Part shown: positions 52,100-60,298 of the stretch, piece after piece
Layout: every line of letters begins with the position of its first letter
How positions within the stretch are numbered: position 1 is the stretch's first letter
NCBI RefSeq assembly: GCF_047238305.1
Contig: NZ_JBDFMO010000001.1
Span: 2,356,001 to 2,420,000, forward strand
Length of the DNA stretch: 64,000 nucleotides
Direction of reading: 5' to 3'
Source of the DNA: Ferdinandcohnia sp047238305
Lineage (GTDB): Bacteria; Bacillota; Bacilli; Bacillales; Bacillaceae_L
The notes under the pieces: model-generated
What the model was told of the DNA's origin: nothing
Databases searched by the model: none
The model's input: only the letters and a program-made list of their open reading frames with translations
Made by a program: the position numbers and the translations under genes

Positions 52100-52897
52100 T
52101 TAAAGAAATGTTCGTTTTACCTTCTCCCAGAATGAATTGTCCTTTAATTTAACCGTTTTGATTCTTTTTTCACTTAACTGAATCTCAATTTGCTTTACAT
52201 TCCGAATGCTAAGTGCTTCATTGTCCATTCCTATTGTAGGAAAGTCGTTTCCATCCTGAACATCTCGCAATGTTAGTTTTCTGGTTCCACTTAAAATAAA
52301 CGGAGAATCTAGGGTTCGATATTGATTTGTATTTAATGATGCAAGTTCAGTAACTTGCATACATGGAAGCAACGGATCTACGACAGCCCCTCTAACTGAT
52401 TTATTATAAGCTGTGCTTCCAGTCGGGGTCGAAATAATCATGCCATCTCCACGGAATGTTTCGAAATGCAAATCATCAATATAGACTTCTAAAACCAAGG
52501 TTTTAATGATAGCCGAACGAATGGAGCATTCATTCAAACAATAAAAGGATGGATTGTTATCCACTTTCACTTCAATGATTGGGTATTTGCGAACTTCGAC
52601 TTTTTCATGTAACATTGCTTCAACCATTTTGTCAGTCTCATCGGCATGGAAATCACAATAAAGGTTTAATGCGCCAGTTGTCGAGATCCCAACATATAGA
52701 CAGTCCTGGCGAAAATTTGTTTTGCGAACAGCTTGTAGGAATGTCCCATCTCCTCCTATACTGACAATAATGTTTGCCTTTGCAGCATCATCCACAACTG
52801 TAAATTGGTGCTCTTTCGCAAGTTGCTGTAGTTGTTCAACATATTCAATTAGTTTATCTTCTTTTCTATAAAAAAAATAGAGATTTCGACGTTCCAT
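52100..52897 (-). CDS. nadK2: NAD kinase (PpnKB/NadK2, YtdI)
   Basis: A 265-residue NAD kinase that makes NADP from NAD and ATP. IVSIGGDGTFLQAVR (about residue 45) is the GGDGT motif, YCLNECSIRSAII the NE/D block and TPTGSTAYNKSVRGAVVDP the second nucleotide loop. This is the second, YtdI-type paralogue found next to sppA in Bacillus. GGAGGAGA gives a strong ribosome site. Divergent from sppA. Confidence 0.94.
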   Translation of the reverse strand: MERRNLYFFYRKEDKLIEYVEQLQQLAKEHQFTVVDDAAKANIIVSIGGDGTFLQAVRKTNFRQDCLYVGISTTGALNLYCDFHADETDKMVEAMLHEKVEVRKYPIIEVKVDNNPSFYCLNECSIRSAIIKTLVLEVYIDDLHFETFRGDGMIISTPTGSTAYNKSVRGAVVDPLLPCMQVTELASLNTNQYRTLDSPFILSGTRKLTLRDVQDGNDFPTIGMDNEALSIRNVKQIEIQLSEKRIKTVKLKDNSFWEKVKRTFL

Positions 52898-53070
52898 TTT
52901 AATCTCCTCCTCCTGATTTTTTAAAATAAAATGGTATAAACTATTAAAACTATTATGTGACTTTATTTTAAGTTTATCAATTAAATGAAACTATTTTGGT
53001 TCTGATTCGTATTTATTTTTGAACAAATTCTGAATTGTATCCATCAACATCTATGTAGGAGGAAAAAGAA

Positions 53071-54084
53071 ATGAATGGGAAACGGTGGGCAGCATTAGGT
53101 ATTGCTGCAGTCATATTTGTATTTTCAATCTTTTTTAATTTCGCAACAAATTTAGCCTCTAAAAACTTTAGTAGTCTTTCAGATGAATTTCTAGCGGCTT
53201 CAAATGAAGATTTTCTTGAAAATGTTGTAATCGAAGGGAAAGGCATGGATAAGATTCTCGTATTATCTGTTAATGGGGTCATCCAGGATACAGGTGAGGA
53301 CGTGACTTCTTTCTTCCAAACAGCGGGATATCAACACCAGACATTCTTAAAAATGATTGAAAAGGCGGAAAAGGATAATACAGTGAAGGGAATTATCCTT
53401 AAAGTGAATTCACCTGGTGGCGGTGTTGTCGAAAGTGCGGAAATACATAAAAAGTTAACAGACCTAAAAGAAAAAACCGATAAACCAATTTATGTGTCAA
53501 TGGGAGCGATGGCAGCTTCAGGCGGTTACTATATTTCTGCCCCAGCAGACAAAATATTCGCTACTCCTGATACTATGACAGGTTCACTTGGGGTTATCAT
53601 GCAAGGGATTAATTATAGCGGTCTAGCTGAAAAATATGGTGTAAAATTTGAAACCATTAAAAGTGGCCCGTACAAGGATATCATGTCTCCAAGCAGAGAA
53701 ATGACAGAAGAAGAAAGAAATATTATGCAAACGATGGTTGATAATGCCTATCAAGGATTTGTGAATGTAATCGCAGATGGACGTAATATGTCTGAGGATG
53801 AGGTTCGTCGTATTGCAGACGGACGAATCTATGATGGGAGACAAGCCAAGGAAAACCATCTAATTGATGAATTAGGATATTTTGAGGATACGGTTGAAGC
53901 AATGAAACAGGATTACGATCTTGGAAATATCAAAGTTGTGGAGTATGAAACTAATTTTGGTTTTGGATCCCTATTTTCGATGAGTGCGAAAAAAATGTTC
54001 AATGATGACATCGAAATGGCAACTTTAGTTCATCTATTATCACAGCCAAATTCACCTAGAATGATGTACTTGTACGCGGAATAG
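53071..54084 (+). CDS. sppA: Signal peptide peptidase SppA
   Basis: A 337-residue S49 membrane protease with one N-terminal transmembrane helix (residues 6-27). SPGGGVVESAEIHKKL is the oxyanion/substrate block, AMAASGGYYISAPAD holds the nucleophile Ser and SGPYKDIMSP the general-base Lys of the Ser-Lys dyad, followed by GRIYDGRQAKE. It degrades released signal peptides and membrane-inserted peptides. AGGAGGAAAAAG precedes ATG. Cotranscribed with the RDD gene 11 bp downstream, as in B. subtilis (yteI-yteJ). Confidence 0.95.
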   Translation: MNGKRWAALGIAAVIFVFSIFFNFATNLASKNFSSLSDEFLAASNEDFLENVVIEGKGMDKILVLSVNGVIQDTGEDVTSFFQTAGYQHQTFLKMIEKAEKDNTVKGIILKVNSPGGGVVESAEIHKKLTDLKEKTDKPIYVSMGAMAASGGYYISAPADKIFATPDTMTGSLGVIMQGINYSGLAEKYGVKFETIKSGPYKDIMSPSREMTEEERNIMQTMVDNAYQGFVNVIADGRNMSEDEVRRIADGRIYDGRQAKENHLIDELGYFEDTVEAMKQDYDLGNIKVVEYETNFGFGSLFSMSAKKMFNDDIEMATLVHLLSQPNSPRMMYLYAE

Positions 54085-54095
54085 GGGGGACTAAA

Positions 54096-54593
54096 TTGAA
54101 TATGAATCTAACAAATGAAGGAGTTCGGGACAGTCATTATGTTCACGATCATATAGATCGACCAGTCGTTCAAGACAAGCCGAGTTATGTTGGCTTTTGG
54201 ATGCGATTTTGGGCCTATTTATTAGACTTTGTTGTAATTGGCAGTATTAACCGTATCTTAATCTATCCAGCCTTTCGAGCACTAGACATACCATTAACAG
54301 AAAGCCATATATATAGTGCGACATCAATTGCAACTGCAGTTGTCTTTTATTTATATTTCGTATTAATGACTAAATTTTTTAACCAAACATTAGGAAAAAT
54401 GGTGTTTGGGATAAAGGTTGTTTCTCTTGACGGAAAAGACCTCAGCTGGATGACGGTTCTCTTTAGGGAGTTTATTGGTCGATATATTTCAAAGCTCTTT
54501 TTCATCGGCTATATCATCGTCGCTTTTTTACCAAAAAAACAAGGAATTCATGATCTTTTATCTGATACAACTGTAATACATGCGAAGAAGTAA
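54096..54593 (+). CDS. yteJ: RDD-family membrane protein YteJ (SppI-like)
   Basis: A 165-residue protein with an RDD domain: FWMRFWAYLLDFVVIG (Arg and Asp of the name), a second helix near residues 68-88 and a third near 130-147, plus NQTLGKMVFGIKVV. In B. subtilis YteJ (SppI) inhibits SppA, so the gene pair would be a protease with its membrane inhibitor. TTG 54096 follows AGGGGGGA by 5 nt; ATG 54102 is the alternative. Confidence 0.88.
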   Translation: MNMNLTNEGVRDSHYVHDHIDRPVVQDKPSYVGFWMRFWAYLLDFVVIGSINRILIYPAFRALDIPLTESHIYSATSIATAVVFYLYFVLMTKFFNQTLGKMVFGIKVVSLDGKDLSWMTVLFREFIGRYISKLFFIGYIIVAFLPKKQGIHDLLSDTTVIHAKK

Positions 54594-54619
54594 GGGTGTC
54601 CTCTGGGCACTCTTTTTTT
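54593..54619 (+). terminator. Terminator of sppA-yteJ
   Basis: AGGGTGTCC-TCT-GGGCACTCT stem with two wobble pairs and T7. Confidence 0.88.
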
Positions 54620-54679
54620 ATTGTTTAGGAAATTATAAAAATTTATCATTGTGGATAATTTTTATTGGGTGTATCTAAG

Positions 54680-54868
54680 TCCAGCTCCAGCGCCTAGCCC
54701 CTCGAGGTCATAAGCCAATCGCTTCGGAAGGCAAAGAGCGCCTTCTGTCAGCGCTCGTCTTATGCTTGTCGGACTTGCACAGGATGTGCTGACGTCTACG
54801 TTTGCCACAGGACGTGGCAGTATTTAGTAGACGTTCAACACAAGGCGCTTGCGCTTTTGTTCTTGAGA
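54680..54868. repeat. Dispersed G+C-rich repeat, about 190 bp
   Basis: A G+C-rich block without coding potential that begins CCAGCTCCAGCGCCTAG and ends AGGCGCTTGCGCTTTTGTTC. Internal hairpins include TGCCACAGGACGTGGCA flanked by GTCTAC/GTAGAC. From memory this block recurs between genes of many Bacillaceae. It fills most of the 355-bp gap between yteJ and ytfI. A 16-nt piece recurs inverted at 56786. Confidence 0.7.
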
Positions 54869-54894
54869 TACATTACCAAAGATACCCTTTTTGT

Positions 54895-54924
54895 GTATTT
54901 TTTGCATGATGGAAGGTGATAATG
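54895..54924 (+). promoter_or_regulatory. Sigma-F promoter candidate of ytfI-gerW
   Basis: GTATT (54895-54899), 15-bp spacer and GGTGATAATG (54915-54924); the -10 matches the sigma-F consensus GGNRANAHTR at every position and the -35 at four of five. Confidence 0.65.
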
Positions 54925-54948
54925 AAACATTGAAAGGGTGTGAGTGTT

Positions 54949-55647
54949 GTGAAGTGGCTATTATTCATCTCATTATTTCTAGTCCTCCTTATCATTCTTA
55001 TTATGATAACAAGGCTAACCATTTTTATAGAAGCAAATCACTCACAGGACGATGACCATATTAAGATTAGATTCAGTATTTGGTTTGGGCTGATAAGATA
55101 TACCATTAATGTCCCGATGGTTGCTGTTGACAATGAATCGCCAAGCATCGTGTTCAAGAAGGAGAAAAAAGGAAATATCGCCACGGATGAGAAAAAGAAA
55201 AAGGAGAAATTCTCTGTACATAATTTAATGGATAATCTTCATGATACAAAAGTAATCCTTCAACGAGTCATTGATTTAGTACCAATCCTTAAAAATTTTT
55301 TAAAGAAAATTGCAGTTTCAAAATTCGAGTGGCATTCACATATTGGGGTGGGAGACGCTGCCCATACTGGAATTATCACGGGGCTTGGATGGTCCATTAA
55401 AGGTACAATTGTCGGAGTGATGAGCCATTATCTCGACCTGAAAACGCCTCCTGATTATTCCATCACACCCTCATTTCAGGTAGCCGTATCTGAAACTAGG
55501 CTAAGATGCATGATTCATTTTCGAATCGGGTATGCTATGGTTGCTGGAATCAAAGCACTTAAAAGATGGCGAGGGGGTCTACCTAAATTTAAGTCCCAGA
55601 CCCTTTCAAAGCTTAATGATGCCGATTCGGATAAAAAATCAGTTTAG
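54949..55647 (+). CDS. ytfI: DUF2953 protein YtfI
   Basis: A 232-residue protein with an N-terminal membrane helix (residues 2-24) and a DUF2953 domain. SKFEWHSHIGVGDAAHTGIITGLGW and PSFQVAVSETRLRCMIHFRIGY are the family blocks; the region between (about 60-90) is lysine-rich. GTG 54949 is taken as start, 10 nt after AAAGGG; GTG 54940 is too close to it. It precedes gerW by 17 bp and probably shares the sigma-F promoter, pointing to forespore expression. Function unknown. Confidence 0.82.
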   Translation: MKWLLFISLFLVLLIILIMITRLTIFIEANHSQDDDHIKIRFSIWFGLIRYTINVPMVAVDNESPSIVFKKEKKGNIATDEKKKKEKFSVHNLMDNLHDTKVILQRVIDLVPILKNFLKKIAVSKFEWHSHIGVGDAAHTGIITGLGWSIKGTIVGVMSHYLDLKTPPDYSITPSFQVAVSETRLRCMIHFRIGYAMVAGIKALKRWRGGLPKFKSQTLSKLNDADSDKKSV

Positions 55648-55664
55648 ATTGTCAGGAGGAATGT

Positions 55665-56150
55665 ATGATGTCTGATCATCCAATACAGGGTTTAATGAAG
55701 ACCGCAATGGAAAATTTAAAACAAATGATCGATGTGAATACAATCATCGGAGACCCTGTTGAAACGCCTGATGGGAGCGTTATTTTAACAGTTTCAAAAG
55801 TTGGCTTTGGATTTGCTGCAGGTGGTAGTGAATTCAAGGGACAAGGTGAGGGTGGAAAAGATAGCGGTGGAAGTGGAGACCAACAACAACAACAGCAACA
55901 ACAGCAACAACAACAAGGATCTAATCTCCCATTTGGTGGAGGTAGTGGTGGAGGAGTTTCGATTACACCAATCGCTTTTTTAATTGTTAGTTCAAATGGT
56001 GTTAAAATGCTTCATCTCGATGAAAACACTCATTTATTCGAAAAACTACTTGAACTCGCACCACAGGCTGTTGATAAAATCCAACAAATGATTAAAAAGA
56101 ATAATCAAGATCAGCAAAATCAACAGAAGCAACAGGATTTTGATATATAA
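55665..56150 (+). CDS. gerW: Spore germination-related protein GerW (YtfJ)
   Basis: A 161-residue GerW/YtfJ-family protein. HPIQGLMKTAMENLKQMIDVNT, GSVILTVSKVGFGFAAGGSEF and VSITPIAFLIV are family blocks. In B. subtilis YtfJ is a forespore-made protein needed for normal germination. Unusual here is a run of twelve glutamines (residues 73-84) in a Gly/Ser-rich loop and a second Gln/Asn-rich C-terminal tail. AGGAGG lies 5 nt before ATG 55665 and 8 nt before ATG 55668; either may be used. Confidence 0.9.
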   Translation: MMSDHPIQGLMKTAMENLKQMIDVNTIIGDPVETPDGSVILTVSKVGFGFAAGGSEFKGQGEGGKDSGGSGDQQQQQQQQQQQQGSNLPFGGGSGGGVSITPIAFLIVSSNGVKMLHLDENTHLFEKLLELAPQAVDKIQQMIKKNNQDQQNQQKQQDFDI

Positions 56151-56157
56151 AAAAGGT

Positions 56158-56190
56158 AGAGTTAGCTGTCTTACAGTTGACTCTTTTTTA
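56158..56190 (+). terminator. Terminator of gerW
   Basis: AGAGTTAGCTG-TCTTA-CAGTTGACTCT 11-bp stem with two wobble pairs and T6. Confidence 0.85.
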
Positions 56191-56279
56191 CTTTCCTTTC
56201 ATTCGAATTTATTGCAATCCTTTTGAATTAAAGATATCATTTACACTGTACATATAATTTAAAGGAGGATTTTGGAAAA

Positions 56280-56780
56280 ATGGCAAATATCACATTTAAA
56301 AACAATCCAGTCACTTTATTGGGCAATGAAGTAAAAGTTGGGGACAAGGCTCCTGATTTTACTGTATTAGCAAATGATTTAACACCAGTCACACTTGCAG
56401 ACTCAAAGGGTTCTGTACGTTTAATAAGTGTTGTACCATCACTTGATACAGGTGTATGTGATGCACAAACTCGTCGTTTTAACGAAGAAGCTGCTGGTTT
56501 AGGTAATGTTAACATCTTAACAGTAAGTGTTGATTTGCCATTTGCACAAAAGCGTTGGTGTGGTGCAAACGGTATTGAAAATGTTCAAACTCTTTCTGAC
56601 CACCGTGATCTTTCTTTCGGCGAAGCATATGGTGTAGCTATTCAAGAACTACGCTTATTAACTCGTGCCGTATTCGTCGTTGACAGCAGTGATACTGTAA
56701 CATATGTAGAATACGTAAGCGAAGCAACAAATCATCCAAATTATGAAGCAGCATTAGAAGCAGCAAAAGCAGCTAAGTAA
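56280..56780 (+). CDS. tpx: Thiol peroxidase Tpx
   Basis: A 166-residue atypical 2-Cys peroxiredoxin. Peroxidatic C60 is in SLDTGVCDAQTRRF and resolving C94 in FAQKRWCGANGIEN. It reduces hydrogen and alkyl peroxides using thioredoxin. AAAGGAGG is a strong ribosome site and TATAAT (56253-56258) lies upstream without an evident -35. Codon use looks biased as in highly expressed genes. Single transcription unit. Confidence 0.96.
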   Translation: MANITFKNNPVTLLGNEVKVGDKAPDFTVLANDLTPVTLADSKGSVRLISVVPSLDTGVCDAQTRRFNEEAAGLGNVNILTVSVDLPFAQKRWCGANGIENVQTLSDHRDLSFGEAYGVAIQELRLLTRAVFVVDSSDTVTYVEYVSEATNHPNYEAALEAAKAAK

Positions 56781-56785
56781 CATAG

Positions 56786-56801
56786 AAAAGCGCAAGCGCC
56801 T
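56786..56801. repeat. Short fragment matching the repeat at 54680-54868
   Basis: AAAAGCGCAAGCGCCT is the exact reverse complement of 54843-54858. Confidence 0.7.
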
Positions 56802-56814
56802 AGTGAAGTTAAGG

Positions 56815-56847
56815 GGATCCCAATCAAACATTGGGGTTCTTTTTTTA
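56815..56847 (+). terminator. Terminator of tpx
   Basis: GGATCCCAAT-CAAAC-ATTGGGGTTC 10-bp stem with two G-U pairs and T8. Confidence 0.85.
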
Positions 56848-56919
56848 ACTTTGTTGAACTACTTCACTATTTCTTTTAAAATAAAAGGATATGTTAAGTG
56901 TACGAAAAGGAGAAAAGCA

Positions 56920-57912
56920 ATGGCACAAATATCAGCAGTTGAAAAACTATTTACCGTTATCGATAATACAGCAACAATACTTAAGGAAGAATTAGCATGT
57001 ACATATTTAGAGGCAGTTGCAGAAACGGGAGAAAACCTATTTCAAAACACCATCCTACAGGAAGAATTAAGTGAACTATCCAAAAAGCGTATCGAAAAAG
57101 AATATACCCATGTCAAACTAGATCAATATTCCGTTGAAGAAATTCGCAAGTCCTATCAGCTTGCTGCTTTAAAAGGAATGAAAGAAGCCACACAGGCAAA
57201 CCATGAAATGACACCAGACGCCATTTCTATCTTTATGGGATACCTTGTTTCAAAATTCACCGAAGGTTGGAAAGGATTCAGCATTTTTGATCCTGCTGTT
57301 GGTACCGCCAACCTCTTAACAACAGTACTCAACCAAAATCAATCGAAAGAAATTGACGCAGTTGGGATTGATGTCGATGACCTTCTAATCAAAGTGGCAT
57401 ATGTTAGTGCAAATCTACAACGGCATTCCATCCAATTTTATAACCAAGATAGTCTTCAACCCCTATATATAGACCCTATGGACGTAGTTGTCAGTGATTT
57501 GCCTGTCGGCTATTATCCGAATGATATAGGAGCAGCGAGCTTTGAACTTAGCGCTAAAAAAGGTCATTCTTACGCTCACCATCTTTTTATTGAACAAAGC
57601 CTTAAATATACAAAAGAGGGTGGCTATTTATTTTTCCTTGTTCCAAATCATTTATTTACAAGTGAATATGCAAAGGAATTAAATGCATACCTTAAAGAGC
57701 ATGCATATATCCAAGGAATGATTCAACTCCCACTTTCATTGTTTAAAAATGAAAACTTCGCAAAAAGTATTTTTATGATCCAGAAAAAAGGACCTAATGT
57801 GAAGGCACCTAAGCAAGCCCTGCTTGCTAACCTTCCAAAGCTTTCAAATCAGACAGCGATGACGGGAATTATTAAACAAATCGATGATTGGTTTAAGCAA
57901 GAGAAATATTAA
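56920..57912 (+). CDS. ytxK: Class I methyltransferase-like protein YtxK
   Basis: A 330-residue protein related to N6-adenine DNA methylases. FDPAVGTANLLTTVL (about residue 128) is the SAM-binding motif I, and IDVDDLLIKVA motif II. Motif IV, normally NPPY/F, reads SDLPVGYYP, so base-methylation activity is doubtful. The start is ATG 56920 after AAAAGGAGA; the longer frame from 56803 would cross the tpx terminator. It precedes ackA as in B. subtilis. Target unknown. Confidence 0.87.
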   Translation: MAQISAVEKLFTVIDNTATILKEELACTYLEAVAETGENLFQNTILQEELSELSKKRIEKEYTHVKLDQYSVEEIRKSYQLAALKGMKEATQANHEMTPDAISIFMGYLVSKFTEGWKGFSIFDPAVGTANLLTTVLNQNQSKEIDAVGIDVDDLLIKVAYVSANLQRHSIQFYNQDSLQPLYIDPMDVVVSDLPVGYYPNDIGAASFELSAKKGHSYAHHLFIEQSLKYTKEGGYLFFLVPNHLFTSEYAKELNAYLKEHAYIQGMIQLPLSLFKNENFAKSIFMIQKKGPNVKAPKQALLANLPKLSNQTAMTGIIKQIDDWFKQEKY

Positions 57913-57923
57913 TTGTAGAAAAG

Positions 57924-57947
57924 GAGATCCGAGCGGGTCTCTTTTTT
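57924..57947 (+). terminator. Terminator of ytxK
   Basis: GAGATCC-GAGC-GGGTCTC stem and T6. Confidence 0.85.
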
Positions 57948-57984
57948 GTTGTCGATCAGCAGCTACTTTACGTTTTTCTTAGGT

Positions 57985-58081
57985 TAATAGCGCTTTCTAT
58001 TATCTGAATATAAGAACATTATGGCGAAAACGGTACCAAACTGGCGAACTCCTTGAAAAGTTTTTGTACCGATGTTTAAAT
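57985..58081 (+). promoter_or_regulatory. ackA control region: two cre-like sites and promoter
   Basis: TAATAGCGCTTTCT (57985-57998, 11 of 14) and CGAAAACGGTACCA (58025-58038, 12 of 14) resemble cre. TTGAAA (58053-58058), 17-bp spacer and TTAAAT (58076-58081) give a promoter with start near 58088, placing the second site centre at -56.5. Confidence 0.58.
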
Positions 58082-58175
58082 GAAAATGGCATCAATGAAA
58101 CTGTGTCGTTTTGCATAGAATAATGTAGAACAAAAATTTACATATAATTGTGATTTAAACAAAGGAGCGGACGAA

Positions 58176-59363
58176 ATGTCGAAAATCATTGCGATAAATG
58201 CAGGAAGCTCTTCACTAAAATTTCAATTGTTTGAAATGCCGAGTGAGGAAGTTATTACGAAAGGAATCTTTGAAAGAATCGGACTTGAAACGGGAGTTTT
58301 TACAATTTCAGTTAATGACGAAAAAATAACTACAGAAACAGAACTTCCAGATCATGCTGTTGCTGTTAAAATATTACTAGATAAACTAACCGAATTAGGT
58401 ATTATCAAATCCTTAGATGAAATCGATGGAATTGGGCATCGTGTTGTACACGGTGGTGAGTCATTTGGTGATTCAGTTGTGATTAATGATGAGGTTTTAG
58501 CAGAAATAGAAAGGCTATCCGAATTGGCACCATTGCATAACCCAGCCAATGTTACTGGAATCAGAGCATTTCATAAAGCATTACCAAATGTTCCAGCAGT
58601 AGCCGTTTTCGACACAGCCTTCCACCAAACAATGCCTGAAAAGTCATTTTTATATAGTCTGCCTTACGACTATTATAAAGACTTTGGAATTAGAAAGTAT
58701 GGTTTCCACGGAACATCCCATAAATATGTATCACAACGTGCAGCTGAACTTTTAGGCAGACCGTTAGAAGAGCTTCGCCTATTATCATGTCATCTAGGAA
58801 ATGGTGCAAGTATTGCTGCAATTGAAGGCGGAAAATCGATTGATACATCCATGGGCTTTACACCACTTGCTGGTGTAACGATGGGAACACGTTCTGGTAA
58901 TATTGACCCTGCATTGATTCCATTTATCATGGAGAAAACAGGGAAAACAGCGGATGAAGTGTTAAATGTGTTAAACAAAGAAAGTGGAATGCTGGGTGTT
59001 TCTGGATTCTCAAGTGACTTACGTGATATCCAAGAGCAAGCAGACCAAGGAAACAGCCGTGCTGAATTAGCTCTTGAAGTTTTTGCTAGCAGAATTCATA
59101 AATACATTGGATCATATGCAGCACGTATGCATGGTGTGGATGCAATCATTTTCACAGCAGGTATTGGTGAAAACAGTGACACTATTCGTGCTAGAGTATT
59201 AACTGGTTTAGAGTTCATGGGCGTATATTGGGATCCAATTCTAAATAAGGTAAGAGGGAAGGAAGCATTTATTAGCTATCCACACTCACCTGTAAAAGTT
59301 ATTATCATTCCAACTGATGAGGAAGTTATGATCGCGCGCGATGTCATGCGTTTAACAAAATAA
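58176..59363 (+). CDS. ackA: Acetate kinase
   Basis: A 395-residue ASKHA-fold kinase making ATP and acetate from acetyl phosphate in overflow metabolism. IAINAGSSSLKFQLF is the first phosphate loop, HRVVHGGE and FDTAFHQTMPE bind substrate, KYGFHGTSHKYVSQ and CHLGNGASIAAIEGGKSIDT line the active site, and TAGIGENS the adenosine loop. AAAGGAGCGG precedes ATG. Upstream cre-like sites suggest activation by CcpA, as known in B. subtilis. Confidence 0.97.
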   Translation: MSKIIAINAGSSSLKFQLFEMPSEEVITKGIFERIGLETGVFTISVNDEKITTETELPDHAVAVKILLDKLTELGIIKSLDEIDGIGHRVVHGGESFGDSVVINDEVLAEIERLSELAPLHNPANVTGIRAFHKALPNVPAVAVFDTAFHQTMPEKSFLYSLPYDYYKDFGIRKYGFHGTSHKYVSQRAAELLGRPLEELRLLSCHLGNGASIAAIEGGKSIDTSMGFTPLAGVTMGTRSGNIDPALIPFIMEKTGKTADEVLNVLNKESGMLGVSGFSSDLRDIQEQADQGNSRAELALEVFASRIHKYIGSYAARMHGVDAIIFTAGIGENSDTIRARVLTGLEFMGVYWDPILNKVRGKEAFISYPHSPVKVIIIPTDEEVMIARDVMRLTK

Positions 59364-59371
59364 AGATTGAT

Positions 59372-59401
59372 GGACAAACTCTAAAAGGGTTTGTCTTTTT
59401 T
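59372..59401 (+). terminator. Terminator of ackA
   Basis: GACAAAC-TCTAAAAGG-GTTTGTC stem with T6. Confidence 0.85.
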
Positions 59402-59419
59402 ATTCCTATTCTTGCAATA

Positions 59420-59428
59420 TGATATAAT
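59420..59428 (+). promoter_or_regulatory. Extended -10 promoter of the EcsC-family gene
   Basis: TGATATAAT is a perfect extended -10 located 34 bp before the start codon. Confidence 0.55.
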
Positions 59429-59461
59429 ACACATAGTCAAAGTTGGAAACGGAGGATGAAT

Positions 59462-60295
59462 ATGGATTTTACAGAACGGGAACGACAAGTTTTAATAGAT
59501 ATTGAAAAATGGTCAGTCCAAATGCATCATGAACAAACAGATTTTGAAATGACCTATGACAAATGGCTTGAAAACTCGTTAAGTCTTATTCCAGAGAATA
59601 TCCGGACCGAGTTCTTTTCAAAACTAGATAATTGGCTCTTTCATTTACATGCGATCCTTCAAGGCTCTCAATTTCAAGTAGACGCAAGAGAACGGTTAAT
59701 CGGTTCGGCACGAATCTTTAACCAAGACATAGATGATATTTCGGATTTGAAAGAACTCACAATCGATGAGCTTACATACCTAGCTGAAAATCAAATCGCA
59801 AAGCATCGCCTTTATTCATTTGCCCACGGAGGCTTGTCAGGTACCGGAGGCTTATTGCTGCTTGGAACGGATATACCAGCGATTACAATCCTAAATCTTC
59901 GCATTGTCCAATTAATTGCGATGACATATGGATATGAAGTAAATACACCATATGAAATGATGACATCCTTAAAGGTATTTCATGCGGCGACATTGCCAAA
60001 ACGGATGCGCTATCAAGGATGGGAAGCTCTTATTAGGGATGCGGATGGCAATAACCAAAACGAATATTTTTACAATGGATCAGAGGAGTTAACCGATGAA
60101 ACTTGGCTTGAGTTGCCTTTAAAACATATTGTAAAAGCTATCACAATTTCAGTTTTACGTAAGCGAATGATTCAAGGGATTCCTCTTATTAGTATGGCAA
60201 TTGGTGCTGGAATGAATTATCAACTAACAAGGCAGGTCAGTGACTTTGCCCATAATTATTACCGTTTTCGTTTCTTGAATGAAAAGGAGTCATAA
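59462..60295 (+). CDS. EcsC-family protein
   Basis: A 277-residue protein with the EcsC domain. The N-terminal 100 residues are helical and soluble. SFAHGGLSGTGGLLLLGTDIPAITILNLRIVQLIA (about 120-155) in two parts is the glycine-rich amphipathic core typical of EcsC, suggesting membrane association. ATG 59456 touches GGAGG, so ATG 59462 (6-nt spacing) is the start. It ends 3 bp before moaB, so the two are likely cotranscribed. Function unknown. Confidence 0.82.
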   Translation: MDFTERERQVLIDIEKWSVQMHHEQTDFEMTYDKWLENSLSLIPENIRTEFFSKLDNWLFHLHAILQGSQFQVDARERLIGSARIFNQDIDDISDLKELTIDELTYLAENQIAKHRLYSFAHGGLSGTGGLLLLGTDIPAITILNLRIVQLIAMTYGYEVNTPYEMMTSLKVFHAATLPKRMRYQGWEALIRDADGNNQNEYFYNGSEELTDETWLELPLKHIVKAITISVLRKRMIQGIPLISMAIGAGMNYQLTRQVSDFAHNYYRFRFLNEKES

Positions 60296-60298
60296 GAT

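Noticed and set aside
56803..56919. Longer YtxK N-terminus
   Set aside because: It would read through the tpx terminator and repeat remnant; ATG 56920 has a strong ribosome site.
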